Source: Rhizocola hellebori
Lineage (GTDB): Bacteria > Actinomycetota > Actinomycetes > Mycobacteriales > Micromonosporaceae
NCBI RefSeq assembly: GCF_016862955.1
Contig: NZ_BONY01000009.1
Span: 1-64,000 of the forward strand
Direction of reading: 5' to 3'
DNA: 64,000 nt
Numbering within the stretch: the stretch's first letter is position 1; each line of letters starts with the position of its first letter. A model generated the notes under the pieces. The model saw only the letters and a program-made list of their open reading frames with translations. It ran no database searches and was not told the DNA's origin. This document shows, piece by piece, positions 8,201 through 19,143 of the stretch. The position numbers and the translations under genes are program-made.

Positions 8201-9994
8201 ATGAGGTTACTCAATAGAACTGCAAGAGTGGTCCTGGCCACCGTGCTGCTGGCCGGGGTGCAAGCCAGCACCGCCGTGGCGAGCGCACCGACGGTGACAG
8301 CGCTGCAGGCCTGGCAGGCGAAGATCGCCAAGGTCCCCCAGCCATCGAAGGGCTGCTTCACCTCCAGCTATCCCAAGCTGCAGTGGCAGCAGACGTCATG
8401 TTCCTACGCGCAGCAACCTCCGATGACGCCACGGCCGCCCGGCCCGCTGCCGTTCACCGTGGGCGGCGGCGGTATGAACGACCTTTCCGCCAAGGCCCCG
8501 GTCGGCACCATCTCCAGCGCCACCGGTTCGTTCGACAGCGCGGTCAACCTGACCAGTGAGACCAGCTCGGGCACAGCCAACAACTACACGCTGCAGCTCA
8601 ACACGAATCCCTTTGTCAGCCCTGCCTGTTCCACCTCCCCCAACCCCGGCTGCCGGGGCTGGGAACAGTTCGTCTATTGGAACACCGGCTCATCGGGCCG
8701 GCTGCTGATCCAGTACTGGATGCTGTTCTACAACGCGCCGTGTCCGGCCGGCTGGATCTTCTTCGAGTTCAGCCCCGGCGACCCCATCAGCTACTGCTTC
8801 CGCAACAACGCCGGTCAGGTGAGCGGGCTGGCCAACCAGCCGATCACCAACCTGACATCGCTGCGGCTGACCGGCAACGCCACCGCTGCCGGCGACAGCG
8901 TCACCTTTGTCGCTGGGGGCACAGCCACCACCGCGCCGGGCGACAACTTCCTGTCCGCCTCGGGCGGGTGGGACATCGCCGAGTTCAACGTCTTCGGCGG
9001 CCCGGGTGGCGCCGAGGCCACGTTCAACGCCGGCGCGACCATCAAAGTCCGGACGTTGATCAACTACGGCGGCCGCGATGCTCCCGAGTGCCGGGCGGTG
9101 AGCTTCACCGGCGAGACCAGCAACCTGAGCTTCGGCACCGCGGCACCCGCTCCGACGCCGCCGGGACCATCCATCCAGTTCATCGAGGACACCGACGGTG
9201 GCATGCCCGCGGACTGCATGTATGCGGCCGCGATAGGTGACACCCATCAGCACACGGTCGCCGGTCTGCTGTATGACTTCCAAGCTTCCGGCGATTTCGT
9301 CGAGGCACAGGTCGGCCCGAGCTTCGAGGTGCAGACACGTAAGGTCTCCGGCGCGCCGACATGGCCGGACGCGTCGGTGAACCAATCGGTCGGCGCGCGC
9401 ATGGGCAAGACCGAAGTGGCGTTGTGCGAAGGCAAAACCCTTGTGGTGGACGGAAAAGCTACCGAGCTGCCCCCGGGCGGGTCGCTCTGGCTGTCGGCCG
9501 ACAACGTGAACATCTACCGAGTCGGCAATCGCTATTTCTTCGTCGATCAAGACGGCAACAGTGTTCGGATAGGCGTGCATTCGAGCTATATCAACGTATC
9601 CGTGGGCCTGGGGGCCTGGCCGTCGAAGGTTCTCGGCCTGCTCGGCAACCCCGACAACGACGTCAAGCGGCTCGAGGCCCGCGATGGCACCCAGTTCACC
9701 GTTCCGGTCTCGTTCTCCGACCTCTACAACAGATTCGGCGACAGCTGGCGGCTCGACCCGGCCAAGTCTTTGCTGTCGGTCTGCGGACCCCAGGCAGAGC
9801 AAGGCAATCCTGGCCGGCCGTTCTTCGCCCGCGACCTGAACCCGGAACTGCGCCGGCACGCCGAGCTGGTCTGCCAGAAGGCCAAGGTGCCCAGTGTTTG
9901 GCTTGGCGCCTGCACCCTGGACGTAGCGGTGCTCGGTGACAAGGCGGCGGCAGCATATGTCGGCGTCAAGCCACCTGTTCTGACAAACCCATAA
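8201..9994 (+). CDS. large secreted protein with a von Willebrand factor type D-like domain
   Basis: 597 residues: signal peptide (hydrophobic VVLATVLLAGV, cleavage near AVASA), a beta-rich Cys-containing region (~30-320), a Pro linker (PAPTPPGPS) and a VWFD-like domain (~346-525). The VWFD call rests on the GDTHQHTVAGLLYDFQASGD opening (canonical GDPHYxTFDGxxYDFQGxG), the LCEGKTLVVDG core, VLGLLGNPDNDVKRL and a later FGDSWRL, the usual VWFD end motif. A helical tail with three Cys follows. VWFD domains mediate adhesion and polymerisation in animals; bacterial versions are extracellular and poorly studied. A 13-bp hairpin follows the gene. Confidence 0.8.
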   Translation: MRLLNRTARVVLATVLLAGVQASTAVASAPTVTALQAWQAKIAKVPQPSKGCFTSSYPKLQWQQTSCSYAQQPPMTPRPPGPLPFTVGGGGMNDLSAKAPVGTISSATGSFDSAVNLTSETSSGTANNYTLQLNTNPFVSPACSTSPNPGCRGWEQFVYWNTGSSGRLLIQYWMLFYNAPCPAGWIFFEFSPGDPISYCFRNNAGQVSGLANQPITNLTSLRLTGNATAAGDSVTFVAGGTATTAPGDNFLSASGGWDIAEFNVFGGPGGAEATFNAGATIKVRTLINYGGRDAPECRAVSFTGETSNLSFGTAAPAPTPPGPSIQFIEDTDGGMPADCMYAAAIGDTHQHTVAGLLYDFQASGDFVEAQVGPSFEVQTRKVSGAPTWPDASVNQSVGARMGKTEVALCEGKTLVVDGKATELPPGGSLWLSADNVNIYRVGNRYFFVDQDGNSVRIGVHSSYINVSVGLGAWPSKVLGLLGNPDNDVKRLEARDGTQFTVPVSFSDLYNRFGDSWRLDPAKSLLSVCGPQAEQGNPGRPFFARDLNPELRRHAELVCQKAKVPSVWLGACTLDVAVLGDKAAAAYVGVKPPVLTNP

Positions 9995-10012
9995 AACTAT
10001 TTCATGGTACGC

Positions 10013-10042
10013 AGCGGGGCACACCAGACGGTGTGCCCCGCT
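10013..10042. terminator. strong bidirectional hairpin terminator
   Basis: Perfect 13-bp arms AGCGGGGCACACC (10013-10025) and GGTGTGCCCCGCT (10030-10042) with loop AGAC, located between the convergent VWFD and M23 genes. Confidence 0.85.
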
Positions 10043-10060
10043 CGGTCACGTCTAAGGCGG

Positions 10061-11296
10061 TCAGCACAGGCAGGCGGGTAGCCAGTCTGCGGGGTTCACC
10101 GGAGTGCCGTTGAGCCTCACCTCAAAGTGCAGGTGGTATCCGGTCGAGGTGCCGGTCGTGCCGACGCGGCCGATCAGCTGCCCCACGTTGACCCGCTGGC
10201 CAACCGACACAAGGATTTGCGACTGGTGCGCGTAGCACGTGGACAGATTGGAGCCCTGATAGGTGCCGTGCGCGATGCAAGTGTAGTTGCCCGACCCCCC
10301 GCGCGGCCCGGCCAGGGCGATCTGCCCCGGGGCCGCTGCGTAGATGGGCGTGCCGTTGCCGGCGGCAATGTCCATGCCCGAGTGCAGCAACCACTCGTGA
10401 TAGATCGGATGCAGACGGTAGCCGAAGTCGCTGGACTTGCGACCGCTGACGGGCATGAGCAGGCGCGCGCCGGGGCGTAGCACCGCTGTGCCACCGCCCT
10501 GCCCGGCTTCCCACGCTTGCAGCTCCGCCGCCACGCGCTCGCTTTCCCGCTGCGCCTCCTGGTAACGCGCAAGCACCTCGGCCCGGTATTTTTCCGCTTC
10601 CGCGACAGCGTCTTTCTGCTTGGCGAGCAGATCGGTCAAGGCACGTTCGTTGCGCACAGCCTCATCGCGGGTGCGGGCGACCTCGGCGACCGCGGCTTTC
10701 GCCGCGGCCAGCTTCTTGTCGGCGGCGTCCTGTGCCGCGCCGGCCCTGGCTGCCAACCGCATCGCTTCCTGAGTGGCTGCCGCGTACCCGTCGACAGCCT
10801 CTTTCTTCAGCTCCGACACCTGGCGCGCATATTCGGCGCGCAGCATGAACTCCCGCGGTGAGCTGGAACCGATGAAGGCGTTGAACTCTGCTATCCCGCC
10901 GCCCTGGTAGGCGACGGTGGCGAACCGGCCGAGGCGCTCCTTTTCCAGCTGGACCCGGTCGGCCGCGGCTTGATACTTCTGCGCGGCCACGTCCAGGACC
11001 GCCTTCGCGGCATCCGCCTGCTTCTGTCGCACGGCCGCCGCGTCTTCCGCGGTCTTCACCGCTTGCTTCGCCGCGGTGCTGACTTCCTTGGCCGCCAACA
11101 CATTCTCGTTCAGCTCGCCGAGTTTGGTCAGCGCCGCCTGGGCTTGGGCCGAAGCGGACTCCAGCAACACGGCCGTGCGCGCGAGCTCGGCATCAGCGCG
11201 TTTCTTTGCTTCACGAGGATCGTCGGGCTCTGCCGCCCCGAAACTCAGGACGGCGAGAACAGCCAATATGGCCGATGAGGCGGAGATGGCCCGCAT
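10061..11296 (-). CDS. secreted M23-family peptidoglycan endopeptidase with coiled coil (NlpD/EnvC-like)
   Basis: 411 residues. An N-terminal signal segment (SASSAILAVLAVLSFGAA) precedes a long Ala/Glu/Lys-rich coiled coil (~25-270) and a C-terminal M23 (LytM) domain (~285-400). Zinc ligands are visible in HSGMDIAAGNGTPIYA (H-x3-D) and HLHFEV (H-x-H), so the domain appears catalytically intact. Coiled-coil M23 proteins cleave peptidoglycan cross-links or activate amidases during division. Four Cys in the peptidase domain suggest disulfides. The start ATG has no strong ribosome site. It is convergent with the VWFD gene. Confidence 0.9.
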   Translation of the reverse strand: MRAISASSAILAVLAVLSFGAAEPDDPREAKKRADAELARTAVLLESASAQAQAALTKLGELNENVLAAKEVSTAAKQAVKTAEDAAAVRQKQADAAKAVLDVAAQKYQAAADRVQLEKERLGRFATVAYQGGGIAEFNAFIGSSSPREFMLRAEYARQVSELKKEAVDGYAAATQEAMRLAARAGAAQDAADKKLAAAKAAVAEVARTRDEAVRNERALTDLLAKQKDAVAEAEKYRAEVLARYQEAQRESERVAAELQAWEAGQGGGTAVLRPGARLLMPVSGRKSSDFGYRLHPIYHEWLLHSGMDIAAGNGTPIYAAAPGQIALAGPRGGSGNYTCIAHGTYQGSNLSTCYAHQSQILVSVGQRVNVGQLIGRVGTTGTSTGYHLHFEVRLNGTPVNPADWLPACLC

Positions 11297-11337
11297 GTCC
11301 GGGAACTGTACGCGGCCATGCGGGCGTCTTCAACCCG

Positions 11338-12603
11338 TCAGCGCCGCTGTTTTCTCATCCACTCCCATATGTGTATTGAGTTGATACTGGGGTCGTTGCG
11401 GGCCACGTAGATCCAGGACCAGTGGCCGGGGAACTGGTGGCCGTTCCAGATGACGTGGTCGTAGAGCGTCATCTCGGAATCGGCGATGAGGTCGTGTGCG
11501 TGGATGGTGTTGGGCTCCGGCGGAACTGTCGTGTCATCGAGCGAGGTGACCAGCCAGGTGGGGGTACTGATCCGCGCCAGCTCGGCGTCGGTGATCATCA
11601 CCGGGCCGCCCGGCTGAAGAGACGCGACCACGCCACAGATCGGCACGGAGGCGGCGAAGACTTCGGGATAGATCGTGGTCATCTTCAAGCTCATGTATCC
11701 GCCGTTGCTGCAGCCGGCGACGTAAATCCGGTCCAGGTCGATGGGGTGCCGGCGGGCCAGATCGCGAATGATCTCAAGGATGAGAGGGGCGAACCGCGGG
11801 CCGTCCTCGAGCCAGAACGACGTGCTCTGCGGAGCCACCACAAAGGCGCCCGAGAAGATCTTTTGTGCCTCGGCGGTGGCGAAACCGAGCGCGCCGCGGT
11901 TGGCACGCAACGTGGTTTCGTTGTCGTAGTAGTTGTCGGGCAGGGAGGCGCCCTCACCCCCGCCGTGCAGCCAGACCACAAGCGGGCGTTTGCCTCTTCC
12001 CGCGGAACGCGATGTGGGCGAATACAGCCGGTACTTCATCCCGGAGCCGGAGACGTGGTAACTGAAGGCGTCCACCTCCGGATTGGACAGCCGCCCCTGC
12101 TGGAAACCGGAGATGGTGACGGGGCGGTGGTTGCGCAACGCGAAGGGCGCGTTCTGGGTGATGGTGTAGACCAGATCGAGCTGTACGTTGCGTCCTTTGC
12201 TCACGATGTAACCGAGGGTGCCGCCGCCAACCTGTCCCTCGGCGTAGCTCAGGTCGAGCACGATGTTGCCACGGCGGTCGATCCGGGCCGCGGTCACCGG
12301 GCGGTCAAGGTCGTACTCGCTGAAGATGACGTCACCTGGGGCGATGGGAATCGGGCTGCTGGCCTTGGCATGCACGCTGAAGGTGCCGGTGGTCACGGTG
12401 GCCGGGTCGATCGGCCCGAGCCGGGCGGTGTCGAGGGTGATCGAGGTGACCTGCTCACCCCCGTCCAGCACCAGTGCGTCGAGGGTGAATCCGACGCGTG
12501 AGGTTTGGCCGCCGGCATAGGCGGCGACGCCGGGCAGGGACAGGCCGGCGGCGGCACCCGCGCCGGCGGTGAGAAGGGTGCGACGGCTGAAGGGCGTGGC
12601 CAT
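11338..12603 (-). CDS. Tat-exported esterase/prolyl-oligopeptidase-type hydrolase with Ig-like N-domain
   Basis: 421 residues. The N-terminus FSRRTLLTAGAGAAAG is a twin-arginine signal, cleaved near AAYAG. Next is a beta-sandwich (~35-185) resembling the Ig-like domain of EstA-type esterases, then an alpha/beta-hydrolase: oxyanion WLHGGGEG, nucleophile in AGCSNGGYM, acid in SLDDTTVP and His in WNGHQFPGHWSW. Export fits action on extracellular esters or peptides. ATG 12603 is preceded by GAGGAGT; longer upstream readings lack a signal. It is divergent from the first AfsR-like gene. Confidence 0.85.
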   Translation of the reverse strand: MATPFSRRTLLTAGAGAAAGLSLPGVAAYAGGQTSRVGFTLDALVLDGGEQVTSITLDTARLGPIDPATVTTGTFSVHAKASSPIPIAPGDVIFSEYDLDRPVTAARIDRRGNIVLDLSYAEGQVGGGTLGYIVSKGRNVQLDLVYTITQNAPFALRNHRPVTISGFQQGRLSNPEVDAFSYHVSGSGMKYRLYSPTSRSAGRGKRPLVVWLHGGGEGASLPDNYYDNETTLRANRGALGFATAEAQKIFSGAFVVAPQSTSFWLEDGPRFAPLILEIIRDLARRHPIDLDRIYVAGCSNGGYMSLKMTTIYPEVFAASVPICGVVASLQPGGPVMITDAELARISTPTWLVTSLDDTTVPPEPNTIHAHDLIADSEMTLYDHVIWNGHQFPGHWSWIYVARNDPSINSIHIWEWMRKQRR

Positions 12604-12759
12604 GCGGACTCCTCTGTCGTTCATTGATGGTCTTCGCATTAACTCTGGTCTATCACAGCCGTCGCGGGTCGGCACGGGAAAGCCCTGCCACCGATTCGGG
12701 CGGCAGGGCGAGGTGTTGACAGACAGTGCGCCAAGCATCGCGGTCCGCGTTTTCAAGGT

Positions 12760-12780
12760 GATTGATTGCTGATTGATTGC
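12760..12780. repeat. 11-bp-period direct repeat upstream of the AfsR-like gene
   Basis: GATTGATTGC occurs at 12760-12769 and again at 12771-12780, a period of exactly 11 bp. SARP-family regulators bind direct repeats with this helical period, so an autoregulatory site is possible. If translation starts at the in-frame TTG 12766, the repeat would be coding instead. Confidence 0.45.
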
Positions 12781-12807
12781 GCTGCGAAGCGACTGGTTGA
12801 ATGCAGT

Positions 12808-15660
12808 GTGCGCGCTGCGGGGATTGAGTTCCGGGTGTTCGGTCCGGTCCGGATGTGTGTGGCCGGCGCCGACGTTGCGCTTGGTCCGGTCAAACAGCTT
12901 TGCCTGATGACCTCGTTGGTGCTGGAGCCAGGAACCGTGGTGCCGCTTGGTGTCCTGATCGACCGGGTGTGGGGGCCCGCCCTGCCCAGCGACGCGACCG
13001 GAGCTCTGGCGACCTACGCCAGCAGGCTTCGCCGCCTGATCGCGGCAGCCTGCGCGGAGCACAGCGATGCGGTGGTGATTCACCATCTGGCGGGCGGATA
13101 TCGCCTGGACTGCGACCCGGAGGCGATCGATCTGCACCGGGCCAGGCGGCTGGTGCGCCTCGGCCGGCAGGCAGACAGCGATGAGCTCGCGCTGGCGTAC
13201 CTGTCACAAGCATTGGATCTCACGGCGGATCTGCCATTGAGTGGCCTGACCGGCTCGTGGGCAACTCACGTTCGGGACCAGCTGGTCCGGGAACGGCTCG
13301 ACATCGCGCTCGAGCGGTTCGACATCGAGCTTCGGCTCGGGCGGTGCACCGAGATCGTCCCCGAGCTGTTAGACCTTGCGGCGCAACATCCGCTGGCCGA
13401 GCACGTCCTATCCGCCCTGATGCGGGCGCTGTGCGCGGCGGGGCGGCCGGCCGAGGCGCTGGATCACTACGCGCAGCTGCGTGGCCGGCTCGCCGAGGAG
13501 CTCGGCTGCGAACCTGCGCCTCAGCTGCAGGACCTCTTCCGCGGGATCCTGCGCCAAGCGCCGGAGTTGTTCGCCACCACCACAGTTGAGGCGGCGCAGG
13601 CTCTCGTGCCCGCCGTCGCGAGCCCGCGTGGAGCTTGGCCGGTCCCTGCGCAGCTACCCATAGACGCGCGAGGATTTGCCGGACGTCATCGGGAGCTTGA
13701 GCAACTGACCCAGCTCGCCGAGTCGGCCGCCGGCCCTGGGCTTGTGGCGATCACCGGAATGGCCGGCATCGGCAAGTCGGCGCTGGCAGTGCATTGGGCT
13801 CACCGAATCCCCGACCGGTTCCCGGATGGGCAGCTGTACGTCAACCTGCGCGGCTTCGATCCGGCCGGCCGGCCGGTCGAGCCGGCCGCAGCGGTGCGCG
13901 GCTTTCTCGATGCCCTCGGCCTGCAGCCGGGGCGAGTCCCGGCCGACGCTGAAGCGCAGTATGCGCTGTACCGCAGCCTGCTGGCCGGCCGCCGGATGCT
14001 GGTCCTGCTGGACAACGCCAGCGACGCTGAGCAGGTCCGCCCGCTGCTGCCCGGGGCGGGCGGCGCCATGGTGCTGATCACCAGCCGCAACCGGCTCACC
14101 CCGCTGGTCGCCACCGAGGGCGCCCATCCCCTCAGCCTGGACCTACTGTCCACAGAGGACTCTCGTAAGCTGCTGGCCGCGCGGCTGGGCGCCGCCCGGG
14201 TCGCGGCCGAGCCCGACGCGGTGGACACCATCATCGGCGATTGCGCCAGGCTGCCGCTCGCGCTGGCGATCGCCGCCGCGCGCGCCGCCCAGTCCGATGG
14301 CTTGCCGCTCGCGGCCCTCGCCGCCGACATTCACGACACCGGACGGCGGCTGGACACGCTGGACGGCGGCGACCCCGCCAGCCAGGTCCGGGCCGTCCTG
14401 TCCTGGTCCTACGCCACCCTGTCCCCGCCCGCGGCCCGGCTCTTCAGATTGCTCGGCCACCACCCGGGGCCGGACATCTCGGCCGCCGCCACGTCCAGCC
14501 TGGCCGGATGCCCGCCGGGGCAGGCCGTCCCGCTGCTGATCGAGCTGACCCGGGCCAGCCTCATTGCCGAACACACGCCGGGCCGATTCCTCTGGCACGA
14601 CCTTTTGCGCGCGTACGCCACCGAGCTGGCCGCCCAAGACCCTGAACCCGAACGACGCGCGGCCCTGATCCGCCTGCTGGACCACTACACGCACACCGCC
14701 GACACCGCCGCCCGCCTGCTTTACCCGCAACGGTCCGCACCATCGATCGCCCAACCCCAATCCGGGATCAGTCCCGAAGGCCTCGCCGACCCCGGTCAGG
14801 CTCTCACCTGGTTCACCGCCGAACACGCGGTGCTGATGGCCGCCGTCGACCACGCTGTCGCCAACGGGTTCGACTTCCACGTCTGGCAGCTGGCTTGGGC
14901 CCTCGACGATTTTCTGGACCGGCGGGGGCACTGGCACGACAAGGTCGCCGTCCAGCAGGCCGCGGTGGCTGCGGCCGGGCGTCTGGCCGACCCGTCCGCA
15001 CAGGCCCGCGCCCACCGACTACTTGCCGTCTCCCACACCAGGCTGGGCCGGTTCGACGACGCCGACGCCCACCTGCAGCACGCCCTCGACCTGACGACCC
15101 AGACCGGTGACCTGACCGGGCAGGCAGCCACCCATCACCATCACGCCATGCTGCGGGATCGGCAGGGCCGCTACAGCGAGGGGCTCGATCATGCCCGCCA
15201 GGCACTGGAGCTGTACAGCGCCGCCGGCAGCCAGCGCGGGCAGGCGTTAGGTCTCAACGCGGTCGGCTGGGCGCACGCCCGTCTCGGCGACCACCAGCAG
15301 GCCCTCATCGACTGCAAGCAGGCCCTCGCCCTGCACGAGGCGCTCGGCGAGCACTACGGACAAGCCTCCACATGGGACAGCCTCGGCTACGCCTACGACC
15401 ACCTCGGCCAGCACTCCGAAGCCGTTACCTGCTACGATCACGCCCTTGAGCTGTACGTCAGCCTCGGCCACCGCCACGGCGAAGCCGATACCCTCAGCCG
15501 ACTCGGCGACTCCCACTACTCCGCCGGCAACCCGCGCGGCGCGCAAACCGCATGGCAGCAGGCCCTGACCGTTTTCGATGAGCTCGAGCACCCCAATGCC
15601 GATCAGCTGCGCACCAAACTCGCCACGCTGGACCGTCCACCTAACGCGCACCTTCGGTAA
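12808..15660 (+). CDS. AfsR/SARP-type regulator (BTAD + NB-ARC + TPR)
   Basis: About 950 residues. Winged-helix DNA-binding region (FRVFGPVRMCVAG, LIDRVWG; 1-~90) and BTAD domain (~90-245, ending ALDHYAQLRGRLAEELGCEP); STAND/NB-ARC ATPase with P-loop GMAGIGKS at 317-324, Walker B MLVLLDNA and LITSRNRL; then C-terminal TPRs (~690-930) with repeated LGLNAVGWAHARLGDHQQAL-like units. Such proteins activate secondary-metabolite or developmental genes. The start is uncertain: GTG 12808 gives the usual N-terminus, TTG 12766 is upstream. TTA codons occur at residues ~188 and ~814. No biosynthetic cluster adjoins it. Confidence 0.9.
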   Translation: MRAAGIEFRVFGPVRMCVAGADVALGPVKQLCLMTSLVLEPGTVVPLGVLIDRVWGPALPSDATGALATYASRLRRLIAAACAEHSDAVVIHHLAGGYRLDCDPEAIDLHRARRLVRLGRQADSDELALAYLSQALDLTADLPLSGLTGSWATHVRDQLVRERLDIALERFDIELRLGRCTEIVPELLDLAAQHPLAEHVLSALMRALCAAGRPAEALDHYAQLRGRLAEELGCEPAPQLQDLFRGILRQAPELFATTTVEAAQALVPAVASPRGAWPVPAQLPIDARGFAGRHRELEQLTQLAESAAGPGLVAITGMAGIGKSALAVHWAHRIPDRFPDGQLYVNLRGFDPAGRPVEPAAAVRGFLDALGLQPGRVPADAEAQYALYRSLLAGRRMLVLLDNASDAEQVRPLLPGAGGAMVLITSRNRLTPLVATEGAHPLSLDLLSTEDSRKLLAARLGAARVAAEPDAVDTIIGDCARLPLALAIAAARAAQSDGLPLAALAADIHDTGRRLDTLDGGDPASQVRAVLSWSYATLSPPAARLFRLLGHHPGPDISAAATSSLAGCPPGQAVPLLIELTRASLIAEHTPGRFLWHDLLRAYATELAAQDPEPERRAALIRLLDHYTHTADTAARLLYPQRSAPSIAQPQSGISPEGLADPGQALTWFTAEHAVLMAAVDHAVANGFDFHVWQLAWALDDFLDRRGHWHDKVAVQQAAVAAAGRLADPSAQARAHRLLAVSHTRLGRFDDADAHLQHALDLTTQTGDLTGQAATHHHHAMLRDRQGRYSEGLDHARQALELYSAAGSQRGQALGLNAVGWAHARLGDHQQALIDCKQALALHEALGEHYGQASTWDSLGYAYDHLGQHSEAVTCYDHALELYVSLGHRHGEADTLSRLGDSHYSAGNPRGAQTAWQQALTVFDELEHPNADQLRTKLATLDRPPNAHLR

Positions 15661-15767
15661 CCAAGGCGTAATTTTTGGTTGATACATGTGGCTTCGCGAC
15701 CCGGCCAATGCCGGACAATAGTCCGAACTGTTCTCATGTCAGCGAAAGCACGGAAAGGAGGCCCCCG

Positions 15768-17165
<1,398 letters not shown>

Positions 17166-17208
17166 TTCGCGCAACAAATCTAGTGATCTTGGTGAACTAA
17201 GTGCGAGT

Positions 17209-18627
17209 ATGTCCGTCGTGTCCAGCATCGATCAGATTTCAGACAAGGCTCTTGTGGATCCTGGGACGGCTGGGCAGCGATCCCTCCAGGACCGAATCCG
17301 TGACCTGTTCCCGCACGACCCCGCCCGTCCCCACCTCTCCCGCTGGTGGTGGTGGATGGCGCTGGCGGTCGTCGCCGGTGCATTAGCCAGTCTTGGCCGG
17401 GTGCCCTATGGCCCAGGGGTGCTCAACAGCATCTGGGCCGAGGACGGCTCGAACTTCCTAACAGATGCCTTGTACCGCAACGAGTTCAAAATGATTCTCC
17501 GCCCTCACAACGGCTACTTCGTGATGGCGACCCGGGCACTGGCCATCCCGGCGAGCTGGGCGCCGATCGAGTGGGGCCCGGCGGTGCTGACCATCGAGGC
17601 GGCTCTGGTCACCGGGCTCATGGCGCTCGGCGTCTACCTGGCCAGCCACCAGCATCTGCGCCACCCGCTCGCCCGCCTCATCGCGGCCGCCCCCGTCGTC
17701 GCGGTGCCGTTAGGGGAAAACGTCGCGGCAGCCGCGTCGAACAACGTGGCCACGCTCCAGTTCGCCGCCATCTACACCGCGATGTGGATGATGTTGTGGG
17801 TGCCCAGAAGGCGCGCCTCCCAGGTCGTCGCGGTGCTCGCCGTCCTCGCGGTCGCCATGAGCAGTTTCCTGGCCGTCATCCTGCTGCCCTTGGCTTTGCT
17901 GCGCCTCTACGCACGGCGTGGGCTGGCCGAGGTGACTATGGTGGCGGGCCTGCTGGTGGCCTTGGCGGGCAACCTCGGCGCGCTGGCGCTCGGCCTGGCG
18001 GTAAGGCCGGTGAATGTGCCGTCGAACTGGGATCCTTGGTACGCCTTGAAGATTACGGCCGACTGGGCGTTGCCCCACGCGATGTTCGGCTACGGCATCA
18101 CCGGCGACGGCACCCAGGCGGTGCAGCCGGCGTGGCTGGTTCAGCTGTCCTGGGCCGTGCTCGCCCTGTTCGTGGTGGTGGCGGCGGTCGGGCTGACCCG
18201 CCCGGCCTGGAAGATCGCGGCCCTGATGGGCCTGACCGCGATCGTGTTCGTGTGCGCCACCGAGATGCAGTACGGCGGCCTCGAGCTGCGTTACGTCATC
18301 GCGCCCGAGCTCATGCTCTTCGTGGTGCTCGCCGCGCTCATGCTGCCCAAACCGGACAGCACCCGGCGCCTCGCCGTGTTGCCCCTCGTGCTCACCTTCG
18401 TCGGCGTCGGGCTGGTCTTCGCCTTCAGCTACCAGACGGTCTCGCCGCGAGCCAATGCGCTCGCCCCCTGGGACGAGGCGGTAGCCCGAGCCCGGATCAC
18501 CTGCCAGGATCCAGCGAACCGGGCCGTCTACATCGACCCAGCCGACGGCAGTGTCGAGGCGTTCAACGGGGAGCCGTCGGGCTTCCCCGGCTGGTCGGTG
18601 CTGGTGCCCTGCGACCGCCTGCGCTAG
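17209..18627 (+). CDS. polytopic membrane protein, GT-C glycosyltransferase-like
   Basis: 472 residues with about ten to eleven hydrophobic segments between residues ~47 and 410, a short cytoplasmic N-terminus and a C-terminal periplasmic tail with two Cys. The first extracytoplasmic loop carries IWAEDGSNFLTDALY followed by RPHNGYFVM; an acidic pair there is the hallmark of GT-C enzymes that use polyprenyl-phosphate sugars. A role in envelope glycan assembly is inferred from topology and this loop only. It lies 43 bases after otsA but on its own may have a separate promoter. The acceptor is unknown. Confidence 0.65.
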   Translation: MSVVSSIDQISDKALVDPGTAGQRSLQDRIRDLFPHDPARPHLSRWWWWMALAVVAGALASLGRVPYGPGVLNSIWAEDGSNFLTDALYRNEFKMILRPHNGYFVMATRALAIPASWAPIEWGPAVLTIEAALVTGLMALGVYLASHQHLRHPLARLIAAAPVVAVPLGENVAAAASNNVATLQFAAIYTAMWMMLWVPRRRASQVVAVLAVLAVAMSSFLAVILLPLALLRLYARRGLAEVTMVAGLLVALAGNLGALALGLAVRPVNVPSNWDPWYALKITADWALPHAMFGYGITGDGTQAVQPAWLVQLSWAVLALFVVVAAVGLTRPAWKIAALMGLTAIVFVCATEMQYGGLELRYVIAPELMLFVVLAALMLPKPDSTRRLAVLPLVLTFVGVGLVFAFSYQTVSPRANALAPWDEAVARARITCQDPANRAVYIDPADGSVEAFNGEPSGFPGWSVLVPCDRLR

Positions 18628-18684
18628 CCTCCTCGCGAGTCTGGGAGTCCAGCCCGTTCCGGCCGGGAGGTGATACGGCTCGCC

Positions 18685-19143
18685 ATGTTCACCATCAATG
18701 TCAACGGGGTGGACCATCGGGTGGAAGCGCCCGGGGATGCGCCGCTGCTTTTCGTGCTGCGCAACGATCTCGGCCTGCACGGCCCACAGTTCGGCTGTGG
18801 CGAGGAGGCGTGCGGCGCCTGCAAGGTGCTCGTTGACGGCGCGGCCGTCCCCAGCTGCCGGCTGCCGCTGCAGCGGGTGGGCGCCGCCCGGGTGGTCACC
18901 CTGGAAGGGCTGGCCGAGGAAGGTGAGCCGCACCCGGTGCAGCGGGCGTTCTCCGACGAGCAGGCGATGCAGTGCGGCATGTGCGCCAACGGCATGATCA
19001 TCGAGGCGGTGGCGCTGGTCATGCGCGGCAACCCGACCGACGACGGCATCCGGGAAGCATTGCAGGACAACCTGTGTCGCTGCGGGGCGCATCACCGGAT
19101 CGTGCGTGCGGTGCGCCGGGCCGCGGATGAGCTGTGGCGATGA
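18685..19143 (+). CDS. [2Fe-2S] subunit of a molybdenum hydroxylase (isoquinoline 1-oxidoreductase/xanthine dehydrogenase type)
   Basis: 152 residues. A plant-type ferredoxin centre uses C38, C43, C46 and C58 (CGEEACGACKVL...SC), and the helical C-terminal centre uses C97, C100, C131 and C133 (CGMC, CRCG). It passes electrons from the molybdopterin site of the next gene's product to an acceptor. ATG 18685 is chosen; GGGAGG lies 14 bases upstream, rather far, and GTG 18670 is the alternative. It overlaps the large-subunit gene by four bases (ATGA). Confidence 0.93.
   Translation: MFTINVNGVDHRVEAPGDAPLLFVLRNDLGLHGPQFGCGEEACGACKVLVDGAAVPSCRLPLQRVGAARVVTLEGLAEEGEPHPVQRAFSDEQAMQCGMCANGMIIEAVALVMRGNPTDDGIREALQDNLCRCGAHHRIVRAVRRAADELWR

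Noticed and set aside
11422-12501. Long plus-strand frame opposite the Tat-exported esterase
   Set aside because: It is antisense to a gene with a clear Tat signal and catalytic triad; long shadow frames are common at high GC.
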